This document shows, in pieces, positions 33,620 through 44,889 of a DNA stretch of 64,000 nucleotides. The DNA is taken from the NCBI RefSeq assembly GCF_002865645.1, contig NW_020194638.1:1230160-1294159 (forward strand), in the 5' to 3' direction. Position numbers and translations under genes: made by a program. The notes under the pieces are model-generated. The model ran no database searches. It saw nothing but the letters and a program-made list of their open reading frames with translations, and was not told where the DNA came from. The number at the start of each line of letters is the position of its first letter. The first letter of the stretch is position 1. The DNA is from Hyaloscypha bicolor E (taxonomy: Eukaryota > Ascomycota > Leotiomycetes > Helotiales > Hyaloscyphaceae).

Positions 33620-35195
33620 ATGGCACTCCACCAAACGATCGATGCCGAGAAACTTGCTCTTTACAGGGAGATTTATCAGGAGCGGTGCCCAGAAGATGAC
33701 CCCGACACGGCCTTGAACAAAGGGGCCATTAAGAATAAAGCGTCAAAATTGTTCTTCCTCAATGAAGCAGGAGAGCGTTGCCTTTGGGGCCCTGGTATGT
33801 GTCTGTCTGGACCGCTTGTCTTTTTCTTCTTCAAATACTAAATCACCTCTAGATATTGAGTACTTCAAGTCGCGGTCCAGAGGAGCAGGTTATTTTAAGC
33901 ACCAAGTCGGGAATAGGGTTTTCTACATTCGCAAATACAAGGAAACCATGAAGCAGATCGATCGGCCGAAGGCAAATAGCGCCCTATTTGCTCATCCCAG
34001 CGAGAGAGGATGGAAACTTCCACGTACCCACAAGAGACATTTCTCGAAATTCCCTCCAGGTAAGTTTCCCGCCACTGTAGGTGACTAAACAGCGCTGATT
34101 CAATATCCAGAGATCCAGGACCAGATCTTGAAGGAAGTACTCGCCATACCTCAACCAAATTCACTCCATCCATCCGTGATCAGTTCCAATTGGGGCACTT
34201 GTTGGAACACGCCCCATTTTTCCTTCGCAACCCCAAAACACCACAACCGTCCCAGCACATTCGATACGCCTTCACAGACGGTATGGTCTCCGCGTTCAGA
34301 CAAACATGAAGCCTTCCTCGAAGTCCGACACGTCTTTCAGGTGCTGATCGATGCCACGATATTGCGAACAAGCACGCACTTCTATCGCACTGGAATCGAC
34401 ATGCTTTACGGCAAAAACAGTTTCTCTTTTGATATGGTGGACACAGCATAGCGATCAAGTCCTCCTACTTTGCTTCCGGGGGATGTTCTATTCAGACCAC
34501 AGCCTTATAGACCCGGCGGGGATGATCGGAGCATCGCTGTTAATCAAGCAATTCCCTTGATGGAAAGCCAAGCACCTAGCGATCGACTCCCCGGCTATAT
34601 CTACTACGATCACTTCCTCCGATTCCTCCACTTTATCGGCCCTAGAAATGCAGCTCGCCTCAAGACGCTCGAGTTCAGCGGGGCCGTTAGAGACCAGCCG
34701 TGCACGGAGGAACATCGCCATCCGAGCGTGGAAGAATTCCTCGACAGCGTGCGCTTCTACATCCCATTCATCAACAAGTTCTGCACAGGCTTGGAGAAGC
34801 TGGTGCTTCATGCGTACCACGACACCTTCGACAGCTGGGGATTTGCTCCGCCTCCACCCTGGGATGGTGAACCCGTCACGCATGAGCAAGCAATGCTCTC
34901 TTTCCTTGAGAACGAAGCACGCACCATCTCGAGTTTAAAAGTGCTAGAGGTTTCGGGTATCCCCGATGTGAGCTTCGCTGAACCAACCATTGCTTGGTTC
35001 AAGGAGCGCACTGCTCAGCGAATGCGTGAAGCAATAAATGAGCAAGGCAAAAAGGAGTTGGCTGATTCCGTTCGAGCACAGAACCTCCATTGTGGTTTCT
35101 GTGGAGAGGGGCATGTCTGGGCGGAGTGCTATAATTTGTGCAATTTCTGTGGTGGCTTCGGCCATTTCAGAAAGAGCTGCCCTGCACTTTCTTGA
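33620..35195 (+). pseudogene. Double zinc-knuckle protein gene with a single in-frame TAG
   Basis: Exons 33620-33794, 33853-34059 and 34111-35195 form one frame of 488 codons apart from TAG at 34449-34451. Truncated product would be 240 residues. Residues ~125-140 (KFPPEIQDQILKEVLAIP) resemble the F-box/2EXR-like helix common in fungal regulators. The second half ends with two zinc knuckles: CGFCGEGHVWAEC (CX2CX3HX4C) and CNFCGGFGHFRKSC (CX2CX4HX4C), which usually bind RNA or ssDNA. The TAG sits in a GCATAGCG context, one C-to-T step from CAG. No intron removes it in frame. Sequence on both sides is otherwise undamaged, so the mutation looks recent, or the stop may be read through. A decayed relative lies at 43408-45010. 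Confidence 0.75.
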
Positions 35196-36336
35196 TTTAT
35201 TACCCGGCGGCAACTGGTGGAGGTTTCTGAGAGAAATTGGATGCATATTCGGATGGCTTGGGTTTATTTCTCTTGAGTAGATTCAGGAACTTGGGGTATT
35301 GGGTGGGGGGGTTCGTATTGGAGGATGATCTATGATGCAGCTTTCGGTAACTTTCCATTCGAGCTGGGCTCCCAGGGACTGGACATCCAATGAATTCTCA
35401 GAACAGCCTAGACTGATCTTAGTTCATTGATGATGCTTCTTCTAGTAGCCGGTTCACTATGATCTCTTGTTGTTTCCTCTGCTCCATGATTGGTGATATT
35501 GACTGTTTGCCGACTCGCTCATGCTGAAGACGAGAGTTTCGGTTACCACCAGACTCATCTATAACACTTCAAAAGCATGAAACAACGATATATTTTACAC
35601 TTAAAAAGAATACATAAATTTAGTCTTCGTAGCACTGAATTTATTACTAACCTCATGCTAAAGCAATTATATCTTTTCAGAAATGTGACATTTTGAAGTG
35701 TTGCTCGTGAGATCTTGCCTTGCCGAACAACTCCCCTAATTCATGGTGCCATCTCCACCTAAAATCCGATCCCAAGACCCTTCATCAAATTATTCTTCAC
35801 CATTTGTAAGAACCTCACAATAGCCTCTTCCTCATAACAAGTCTTACCAAAACACGTATTCGTCGTGATTCTCCTCTTCCAAGACCATAACTGGACTTGT
35901 ACCTCCCCAGTCCAAAGATCAAATCCTCACCAAAGATCCTCAACCCTGACCTCGCCATGCCCCTCTCTAAGCCTCTCGCCCAATGCCCCAAAACACGTAA
36001 AAGCGGCGTAGAGGACTATTGTTGTGGTGAGTGAGAAGCAACCATGCACAACTCACAAAACGAAATCGACTCGCTGGGGAGTCTGGAGAGATCGTCTTTG
36101 GCGCGCTGCGTGGAGGTACGGTATGTGGCTTTGGCTGCATTTACCGTGGTCAAGAAGGGGGAGGATGACAGCTGCGTGCACGATTTCGGTAGCAGTTAGT
36201 CCATAGCCCCTAGCTGCACCGCCATTGTCTCACCGGACGAAGGGATAGCTTAGCCTCAACGGCCGCAGAACCTCATTTTCTGTCCAATCATATTTCACAC
36301 CACGCTTTCAAACATATTCTAAAGGTCGTCTTCTAC
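35196..36336. other. Gene-poor stretch with one degraded minus-strand frame
   Basis: No intact gene. On the minus strand 36024-35759 reads as one frame ending KNNLMKGLGIGF and interrupted only by TGA at 35929-35927; pieces such as TIVLYAAFTCFGALGERLRE and TGEVQVQLWSWKRRITTN look coding. It may be the relic of a small gene; family unknown. Confidence 0.35.
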
Positions 36337-36968
36337 GCTAAGATTGCAGTACACCGCGAGCCAGTGGGTGTCCCACCAAATTTCTGCTTGCAACACATTA
36401 AGCTCAGCTGCGACGGCCAAAACACCTCGTTACCCATCCTATCAAAACTTTATCCTTGCATGCCTCGTACGACTTGCTCGGCCACCAGGTTTTAGTGTGA
36501 TCTTTGGTCTGTGTTGCATGGGATAGGAAACAGCTTCACTTGCCTCGTCTCAGTCGTGCAACCTGGAAAGTACTTGCTCTGCAGCAGCCTCAATGCTCGT
36601 TTTTCGACCAACCACACTTGACGGAAAAACTATAGTAATCTTACAAGGTATATGCAACAAGATGTGAAGCAACCATAAGAGCCTCGACCCGGACTCCATC
36701 CAACCACACATTACGACAATGCCAACTGCCCCATTAAATATCTTCTTTTACGCTAAAGTTGCAGTTCGATCCTCAATGTACCTTCCCAAATTCTCACTTG
36801 CAACACCCTCTCGGCGATGGCATTACAGTGCAAATCATTACATAGTCCCACGTTCCTTCTCATTATCACCGAAACCATGGTTTACATCTTCAAATACACT
36901 ACAAGTACCATTAAGTAAACATTCCAAAGCTTGCCTGATTCCACACCTCCCCTGCTAAATTCGCAGCG
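36337..36968 (+). repeat. Three diverged copies of the GCTAAAATTGCAGTG motif, left of the NLR
   Basis: Copies at 36337-36350, 36752-36765 and 36954-36968 share the core GCTAAxxTTGCAG with the array at 41586-42705, and the first two are preceded by a CTTCTTTTACG-like tract as on the right side. All lie on the plus strand. Confidence 0.6.
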
Positions 36969-37008
36969 CAACTGCAAGCCTCAGACACGCAACCACTCAT
37001 AACTTGAC

Positions 37009-37568
37009 TAACGTTCATCCCTGATTCCCTGTATAGCGGGACGCCGGCCGTGCCGGGACAAATCATCGGTACTTTGACTTTGTAACAATTCACTTTTTGT
37101 ACACATATTTATCTCCCTCAAAGTTCTGTATCCGCTGTATACTCTTCCTGCTCCTAAATACCTGTGACCTGCCCACTTGAAAAATTACGTTCATATCATC
37201 GCCTTTGCGCCCGCTTTGCGGGAAGCCTCTTTTTATGGCGCAACAGGACCCCTCCACCACAGTACGACCATTAAGCATGAACCACTGTCAAAAATTATGA
37301 AAGACTTTTATCCGAGTCTTGAAGTCTCATAACAACACTGAAAAGTCATAATCAGCTTTGTGGTTACTGTCGCACGCAAATTTTGTGAAAGCGGACATGC
37401 CGACCGGTACCTCTAAGCGAAGCGACTAACGTTTTTAGCTAGCGCGGGATGACCCCACATGTCTCACGTAATCGTACAAGCTCCATAATTACAGTAATGC
37501 ATTCACTTAAACTTTAGCGCCTAGTCACGTGTAACTTAAAGCAGCCATGGGCCGCCAGCTGTGCCTTT
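37009..37568 (+). repeat. Left arm of a ~0.55-kb inverted repeat flanking the NLR gene
   Basis: Read against the reverse complement of 41033-41571, this arm shows a chain of matching blocks in the same order: TAACGTTCATCCCTG, CGGGACAAATCATCGGTACT, CCATTAAGC, CAACACTG, CGGTACCTCTAAGCGAAG and TAGTCACGTG. Divergence between blocks is substantial. The arm ends ~60 bp from the stop codon of the NLR gene. Confidence 0.8.
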
Positions 37569-37628
37569 GGTGCTTGCTGCGAGTGTCGATCTCATTCAGA
37601 TTTGGAAGTCCAACCACCACCCATGTTC

Positions 37629-40600
37629 TCAATTTGCGGAAGAGCCTCCGCAGACGGTCGTTTCAGTCATGCTAGGCGTATGTTGAGTCTCGCTCTTGGC
37701 CGGCGTAATTTGCAATGCCTGAAGCCGACCTTCGATCTTAGTACACCACGTCGACGAACGTCCTTGCACTGCGGTGTATCCAGACAATGCGCGAGTGTAC
37801 ATTTCTTTTGCCATGTTCTTCCGATCTGTTCGCGAGAAGAGGTCACCAAAGCTGATCATAGTGTTCAACGCTGGTAAATACGACGGCACAAGTTCAAGGC
37901 CTAGTGCCTTCTCGTGGCCTTGCAACGCCCGAATATACATCTTCTCGGCCTTAGCCAGCTTGCCTTGGTTGGCGTAGAGGTTGCCTAGGTTATGGACCGT
38001 ATTAAGTGTCGATATGTGGTCCGGTCCAAGTGCCTCCTCCTTGCCTTGCAGGGCCCGAATATACATCTTCTCGGCCTCAGCCAGCTTGCCTTGGTCGGTG
38101 TAGAGCATGCCTAGATTATGAACCGTATTGAGTGTCGATGTGTGGTCCGGTCCAAGTGCCTCCTCATAGCCTTGCAGCGCCCGAATATACATCTTCTCGG
38201 CCTCAGCCAGCTTGCCTTGGTCGGCGTAGAGTATGCCTAGGTTATGGACCGTATTGAGTGTCAATATATGGTCCGGTCCAAGTGCCTCCTCAGAGCCTTG
38301 TAGCGCCCGAATATACATCTTCTCGGCCTTAGCCAGCTTGCCTTGGGTTTGGTAGAGGTTGCCTAGGTTATTGACCGTATTGAGTGTTAATATATGGTCC
38401 GGTCCAAGTGCCTCCTCATAGCCTTGCAGCGCCCGAATGTATATCTTCTCGGCCTCAGCCAGCTTGCCTTGGTGTTTGTAGAGGCTGCCTAGGTTGTAAA
38501 AGGCCCAGTCCAGTCCGTCCGTATCTACCTTACCATCTACTATAAACACGTTTTGTCGCGTCGCGTGCGGAAGAAGTCGCCGTTGTAAGAGCCACCAGTC
38601 CTTCTCATTTGTATGAGGAACCTTTGAAGCCACGCAAGTCAAGGCCAGCTTTGCGAGGCCCTTATCCCACTCCTTGTTAAGTACAAATACTGTCCACGAG
38701 TGTACACAACTGTGTACACTATACCTTCCAGGCCCGGACTGATACTGGAGAGACCGATCTATATCAACCAACCCGAAGCTGCAGAGCAGCGCAACAGCTT
38801 CATTAAAGTTTAGTTCGTCTTCAGTGAGCTTCTGTATCCATTTATTGTCTGTGGAATTGATATGTCGAAGGAGTCCAAACCATATGTCCTGTCGATCAAA
38901 ATATGCCCACAACATGAGCAATTTGGCTGATAGAGTATTCTGTTGTTCAATCCGGTCGAAGGTGATCTGCCATGTCGTGTATAGCGAACGGTCTTCATAT
39001 GAAGTCAACTGTGGACTGGTTGTTTGAAGTTTTAGCCACGACGCCTTGTAGAGCCGAAGATAATCCGAGAAGCTTGTCGTTACGTGCTCAAGGTACGCAC
39101 CTGCAGTGGACAGAGCAAGAGGCAAGCCGTCTAGTTCCTTGACTAGTGCTAATACATCGGGGTCTTCCTTATTAGTATAATTCTTATCTTGCATCTTCAG
39201 GTCGTTTTAACATACCACTTTGAATATCCCTCCGTCCTGATGCGTTTAATAGGATCTCCAAACCTTCTTGTTCGTTTAGTAACTTTTGAACATGGAGACG
39301 TTGACCTTGCCTGACTTGCGCCGATCGTGTCGTGATAATGATTGAGCCATGATTAGATCCGGGGAGAAATCGACGTATATCAACTGCGGAGCTATCGGCA
39401 TTGCCACTTATTTGAGGGTTGTCGTAATTGTCATAGATCATCAGCCAGCGCGTGTTCTTCTGAAGATCGAGCCATGCTTTGACCGCATGCACTACTCGGT
39501 CGAGGTCGTCCAAGTCTATGCTAGCAAGCAGACTGGTCGAAGGATGATATTTCAGGACATGCTGAGCAACGGCTCGAAAGCTCAGCCTGAGAGAATCGTT
39601 GTCATTTGCATTTAACCAGAATATTGCACTAAACTTTTCTTCGTGTCGCATAGCATAGGCGAGACCTAGCTGAGTCTTTCCGATCCCCCCGAGACCATGA
39701 AGGACAATAATCGATCGAGTGCTGTGGCCGTGAAGCATCTGATGCATTTCGGTAAGCTCTTTCGACCTTGCGACAAATTGAACCGACTGCGGCAGGGTCG
39801 AGAGGTCGAGGCCGACAGAAAATTGTTCGAAATCAGTACCTAGTTCTATGAGTGCTATCCGGTTCCCTTTACTAGAAGTCAGAACTAACCTTTATAGAGT
39901 TTGATTATCTCTTCTCGAAGCCGTCTAGACGCACTCTCTCTTCCCTCGCCATAGATAAGGGGCAACGAGAGATTGAAGATTCCAAGGAGCGAGTAGATCT
40001 CGTCTTCTTCAATGGTGGTTTGGCGGTGTTCTGCCCAAGACATCCGCTCACCAATGGTAAAGGTAGACAATGCATCACCTCTGAGAGCATTTCTGTTGAT
40101 ACTGGTAATATCGCAGATCATTTCTTCTAACGAAAGCTTATCCCCGAGTCGGTCGCCCCTAGAGCTGAAGAAGTCGACATGTGCCGGCGCAATAAGCTCC
40201 TGAAGCGTCCAGCCTCGAGTGAACCATCGACTCTTCCTGAATGCGGCCACCCATGGATGGCTGGACTGTCCGCCCTGGCCTTCGCCGTGAAGGGAGACAT
40301 CTGAAAGATAGACGTAGCACCGCACTGCCTTCTGATACCACCGAAACATCGAATTGATGGCCGCCGAAAGCTCTACAGCGTTCTTTTTATCGATGCAACA
40401 AGTATCTATCCAGAAATATTTCAGTCCATCTGCTGTAGCCTGCTGCGCGCAAAACTCTATCTTCCTCCAGCCAGCCTTGCTCCTCGCCGTGCCGGCTTCC
40501 ATATCTTGAAAGCTGACCTCCTCTTTTCCCCAGGTATGGGAGAGTATTGTGTAGGAAGGGACATCGCCGCTGGTGGGTTCGCGAAAGACGATCTCGCCAT

Positions 40601-40634
40601 CGGGTTTGCGGTATAAGAGGCGTATGAGAGCCAT
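37629..40634 (-). CDS. HET-NB-ARC-TPR protein (fungal NLR, heterokaryon-incompatibility type)
   Basis: Exons 40634-39890, 39845-39216 and 39163-37629 give 969 residues. Residues ~1-245 are a HET domain (SYTILSHTWGKEEVSF, KYFWIDTCCIDK, RGWTLQELIAPAHVDFF), a fungal cell-death effector. The NB-ARC part has P-loop GLGGIGKT (~299-306), Walker B-like WLMIYDNYDNP, GSIIITTRSAQ and LDGLPLALSTAGAYLEH. The C-terminal part has about five kinesin-light-chain-type TPR units of 42 residues (GKLAEAEKMYIRALQG..ALGPDH). Such proteins sense non-self and trigger cell death. The first intron is 44 nt by preference (a 35-nt alternative also keeps frame). The second is 52 nt, joining DIQS to DPDVLALVKEL; a shorter 28-nt reading was discarded. 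The gene appears intact and lies between inverted arms. Confidence 0.9.
37921..38490 (-). repeat. Near-identical 126-bp repeats encoding the TPR units
   Basis: A 126-bp period is exact: the sequence CCCGAATATACATCTTCTCG begins at 37928, 38054, 38180 and 38306, and recurs slightly changed at 38432. Units differ by only a few bases, mostly at codons for the residues after the first helix (QTQ, ADQ, TDQ, ANQ) and after RALQG (Y, S, K, H). Confidence 0.9.
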
Positions 40635-41032
40635 GGGACTAGGTTCGCGAACGATCTTAGGGCAAGCGCTACTCGTGTGACTCGAACGTCGACAGAAGGG
40701 AGGCAGACTTCGAAGGACTGATCGTGAGGAAGTTATCGTATGCGTTGCCTACGAGGCTGCATCGTGGCGCATGCTGGCCATCCATCCACTTGCATGCGAA
40801 GACAAACATTTCCCATCGTCCATTTCATAGACGGCGCCACCCCCGCCTCCCCCAACGCTCTACCAGCGATTTTGTGTAGAGATACAGTATTAAGAAAGTC
40901 GCGCCAACAAAAGTGCGTAGATGCGCATTGAAAAGGATACAATTGCAGCAGGTATTGTATTTGCAAGACCGGCAAAGATGGACATTTGGTGTAACGGGAT
41001 GAGGGCGAGCTGCGTTAGGGAGGCACTACAGT
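40635..41032. promoter_or_regulatory. Upstream region of the NLR gene
   Basis: About 400 bp between the NLR start codon and the right inverted arm, expected to contain its promoter. No clear box was identified. Confidence 0.4.
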
Positions 41033-41571
41033 AAAGGCACCGCCGGACGTCCGTGGCCGCTTTAAGGTGCACGTGACTAAAATTTCAAATTTGAAACGAA
41101 TAAATCAATTTACGGAGCTTTGTATACATTACTCGAGAAGTACCTAGTACGGCGTCATCTTGCACTAACTAGAACGGTCGATCACTTCGCTTAGAGGTAC
41201 CGATCGGTGTGGCCACCCTGCATAAATCTACGCGCTGCAGCAGACACAAGGCTGATGACAACTTCCCAGTGTTGCTGTGGAACTCTAAGGGTTTGATAAG
41301 GGCCTCTATGAGTCTCGATGGTGATACAAGCTTAATGGCGTTGCTGTGATGAACAAAGCCTGTTATGCCGTGAAAGGATACTCTCCGCAAATCAAGCGCG
41401 TGTGCGACGATGCGACCGTAGTTTTCTAATTAGTTGGGGCATTAGTGGCCAGGATCTACTAGAGGAAACAATCGACACAGAACTATGAGGAGATGAATGT
41501 GTGTGCGGGGACTACATTGTTACGAAGCCAAAGTACCAATGATTTGTCCCGCCACGCAGGGATGGACGTTA
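41033..41571 (-). repeat. Right arm of the inverted repeat flanking the NLR gene
   Basis: Reverse complement matches 37009-37568 block by block from CAGGGATGGACGTTA at the outer end (41557-41571) to AAAGGCAC at the inner end. The best-kept blocks are CTTCGCTTAGAGGTACCGAT and AGTACCAATGATTTGTCCCG. Confidence 0.8.
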
Positions 41572-41585
41572 TCTGCTTCCTCATG

Positions 41586-42705
41586 GCTAAAATTGCAGTG
41601 CAGGCTCCGCCCAAAGTAACTTGAATACCAACCAACTCCTCTTATCTCCTTTTTCGGGGCTAAAATTGCAGTGCACGGTACGGCCAAAGGGGCCCGAGGT
41701 TCGCCCTGGCCGAACCTCCGGCCCCTTTCTCAACCTTTTCCATGAGGCTAAAAAAGCACTGCATTGCAATTTTGAGCCTCAAACCTTGCTCCATTACACA
41801 GAGGCTCCATCACACGAAAACTCAGCACCTACGAAAGACAATCAACTATAAAGTGTGAATTCGTTAACTTGCTTTTTGGGGCTAAGAGTGCAGTGCAGCT
41901 GCAAGCCCCGTCCACAAGAAAAACCTCGATTAAATCCACCTAACAAGTTCACAACCCATCCTACTTTACAGATCCCTTTTGATACGCTAAAATTGCAGTG
42001 CTCCCTACAATCCAATATCCTCCATGGATCCGGTACTTACATCTCCTTCTTCAGAGCTAAAATTGCAGTGAAGTGTCACCGACAGCTTAAACCCCTTTCC
42101 CGCTCACGCCTACCCCACCACAATTTTCTCGATTTTTCAAAGTCTTTGGAAAAATTCCAAAAACTTTCCAGATTATAGAGAATACTCGAAATATTGCGAG
42201 TATCGTATTAAGGGGGGTTTTTTCCTTCGAATTTGTGGCGTTAAGGTTTCCAAAAGCCAAGTTGAGCGGGAAGGGGGTGTGGGCGGGTTGGTGGGGTGAT
42301 GCCTCTGCAATCGGTTAAAACGCCTCAGCCCCAAGCCATTTCAACCTCTTCTTCAGAGCTAAAATTGCAGTGAACCTGCAACGCTCTACAGAGGACGCGC
42401 CAAAAGTCTTGCAACTGTCAGGGTTTGACGCCACACTCGCTTAAATTTCAAGGGCGTTGCACGACAACCAGAGCGCCATAATTACAGGGCCTTACAGGCT
42501 TGTCATGCTTAAATAACAGCACTCAAGCCCTGTAAACATTACTAATAGCGATGTCCCTTCAGGTAACTGAGGCCCTAAGCACCGTTGCTATGCCAGAGCT
42601 ATGTGGCGTTCTTAGGCTTGGCGCCCACCCCTGCCAGTTGCAAGACTTATGGCCGCGTCCTCCGTAAGCTATTTCAACTACTTCTTCAGAGCTAAAAAAG
42701 CAGTG
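41586..42705 (+). repeat. Array of the 15-bp motif GCTAAAATTGCAGTG, eight plus-strand copies
   Basis: Copies at 41586, 41659, 41747 (changed), 41881 (changed), 41986, 42056, 42358 and 42691 (changed); five are exact over 15 bp. Spacing is irregular, 70-330 bp. Three are preceded by CTTCTTCAGA and others by similar pyrimidine tracts. The copy at 41747 is followed at once by an inverted partner (41764-41779), giving a potential hairpin, and the 41881 copy is also followed by a pairing AAGCCCC. Sequence between copies is unrelated. No family known to me fits. Confidence 0.85.
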
Positions 42706-43407
42706 CTGACCGTCAACTACCGTAACGTTTCGCCTCTTCCATCCCCACCGCTCACAAGCCACAATTTACACACCATCCCCTTCCCATCTATCTCGTCTCA
42801 ACCCTTTTCCACAAGGTCAGAATCACCGTGTCTATCTCGGGAGTCCATCGCAAGAAGCGCCAATTGCGAAAGGCAAGCAAGCAAACCCAACCAGCGCGTC
42901 TCCCCAACCTCTGTAAAAAAAGATATATAAAAATAAAAAAAATTTCCACGTGCGGTGGCGTCCTGATTCAACTCTTTAGTCTCTACCCAATCAATGGGTG
43001 ACTTCATATTCGGAATACCAAGCGCCGTGAAAAGGTTTTCTTGATTTAACCAAATTCGTAATTTAGGGGGATTTTACTAAGGAAAGGATATTAGAGGGAA
43101 AAATAAAGATAATTATTAAGTTGATATATAGAGAGGAGAGTTGGAGGTAGCCTCGGAAGCAAAATGCTCTAGGGAAGTAGTATTAAGTAATTAGTATTAC
43201 GAACTATTTCCCATTTACAGTTAATAAATACGAGTTTGTGAATTATACTTATAAATCTAACGCTTGCGATCTCAGCGGACTGTTCTTCGGAGAACAAGAT
43301 GCGGATCGATTGAAAGATGGTTGATATCTCGTTCCTGAGAAACTTCCTAGGAGAGGTGGGAAAGGGGAAATAAGATGCTGTGTCGCGGCAATGAGTTCTA
43401 CTTTTGA
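42706..43407. other. AT-leaning spacer, no gene seen
   Basis: Short frames and an AT-rich part at 43030-43250. Nothing recognisable. Confidence 0.45.
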
Positions 43408-44086
43408 ATGAATAATCCTAGTTGCATCTCGAGTCTGCCATCTGTCATGGCGAAGGGGATGGTCTACCGCCCGAATGCGCATAAGGCCGAGAGGTGGGAG
43501 GATTGGACGGACCAAGTCGATGCCATCTATTATCACTTAGATCAAGAGCCATGTCTCGCTTCGTGGTTTGACTGGATGGACATATTTCGACCCATTCTCG
43601 CGGTTTGTGTACACGATTTGGACCGAAGAAGGCTCATCTTAAGTACTTGAAGTTCGAGGGCAAGATCAAGTGGCATCTTTGCGCTATTGCCTGTCCTGAA
43701 CGCGAACACGCTTGCGATTACGATTTGGTTATGAGTCTTCGTCTTTGCGTTCCACACATCTAGAGATTCTGCACCGGAGTGGAGAAATTGATCTGCATGT
43801 GGCGGAAGATGATGGTTCGATCAATCATCAAGACGCATCTCTACCCTACTGACCACCCCTGGACGTGCGAAGAAGCACTACTCCCTCTGCTCTGCAATGA
43901 GATCAGAGATATCGAGATATTGAAGGAGATTGAGATACTTCCCGGTGGTTGGGAAACCTTCATGGCATGATTTGGACTTGGAGTTTGTTGAGCCTGATGT
44001 GGAGTGGTTAAAGCGAGCCAATGATGCAGTGGAGGAGATGCGGCTCAAGCCGCAGGCAGATCAGGTGGCAAAGGATGGATTGCAAG

Positions 44087-44889
44087 TAGGGATGGTAACC
44101 TTTACACTTTACATACTTTACCGTACGTAACGTACTCAAGCTCGTGTAAATTAGGTATAAATATGGTATAATTCATGCATAAAGGAGAGTATAATTTGGA
44201 CACGTGGTCCTAATAGTTATCCCCAAACGCCCGAAAATCCAGGTTATCGTACTGATTTGGGAAGCCCTGAAGGCCCTGAAAACCAGTACTAATCCCCCCC
44301 TGAAACTCCTGTGAGCCCTGAAGTGTACCCTGAATTGTGACCTGAACCTCTGGAATAGCCTTAAATATGGACCCGTCTTCGCGTACAAATCTTTTATCAA
44401 AGGCTCCATGGATTTCTACCTTCTCTCGGGCGCTCTGCTAAATATTAGCTGCCATATTAGCTCGTTAAATGGCGATTAATTCCCTGGTGGTGAGAGTGTT
44501 AATAATGGAGAGTGTTAATAATGGAGAGTGTTAATAATGGAGAGTGTTAATAATGGAGAGTAGAGTGTTAATAATGGAGAGTGTTAATAATGGAGAGTGT
44601 TAATAATGGAGAGTGTTAATAATGGAGAGTGTTAATAATGGAGAGTGTTAATAATGGAGAGTGTTAATAATGGAGAGTGTTAATAATGGAGAGTGTTAAT
44701 AATGGAGAGTTTCTCAGCTGCGAAGATTCAAAATTACTACGAGACCACACCGCCTCCAAATTAGGTATAGTGTGTTCCGTATTGGGCTAGTGCATCACAT
44801 GACTGTAAGGTAACGTGTAAAGTACTTAGGGGCTGTAATTACATACTTTACGTAACGTACTCGGGCTGTAATGTAAAGTACCATCCCTA
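44087..44889. mobile_element. 803-bp non-autonomous hAT-like element with 8-bp target duplication
   Basis: Ends are TAGGGATGG and CCATCCCTA, flanked by ATTGCAAG (44079-44086) and ATTGCGAG (44890-44897), an 8-bp duplication with one transition, which is the hAT hallmark. Subterminal regions at both sides repeat TACTTTAC..GTAACGTACTC in direct and inverted forms. No transposase is encoded. The insertion falls exactly within the zinc-knuckle reading frame, so the host gene predates it. The centre carries a 16-bp minisatellite. Confidence 0.85.
44492..44710 (+). repeat. Minisatellite, 13 copies of a 16-bp unit
   Basis: The unit GTGTTAATAATGGAGA recurs 13 times almost without change; the spacing after the fourth copy is lengthened by TAGAG. 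It lies inside the hAT-like element. Near-perfect copies imply recent expansion. Confidence 0.95.

Noticed and set aside
39188..39215. 28-nt intron or frameshift in the NLR gene
   Set aside because: A 28-nt intron is too short. A 52-nt intron (39164-39215) with a CTAAT branch point keeps frame and joins the conserved segments directly, so no frameshift is needed.
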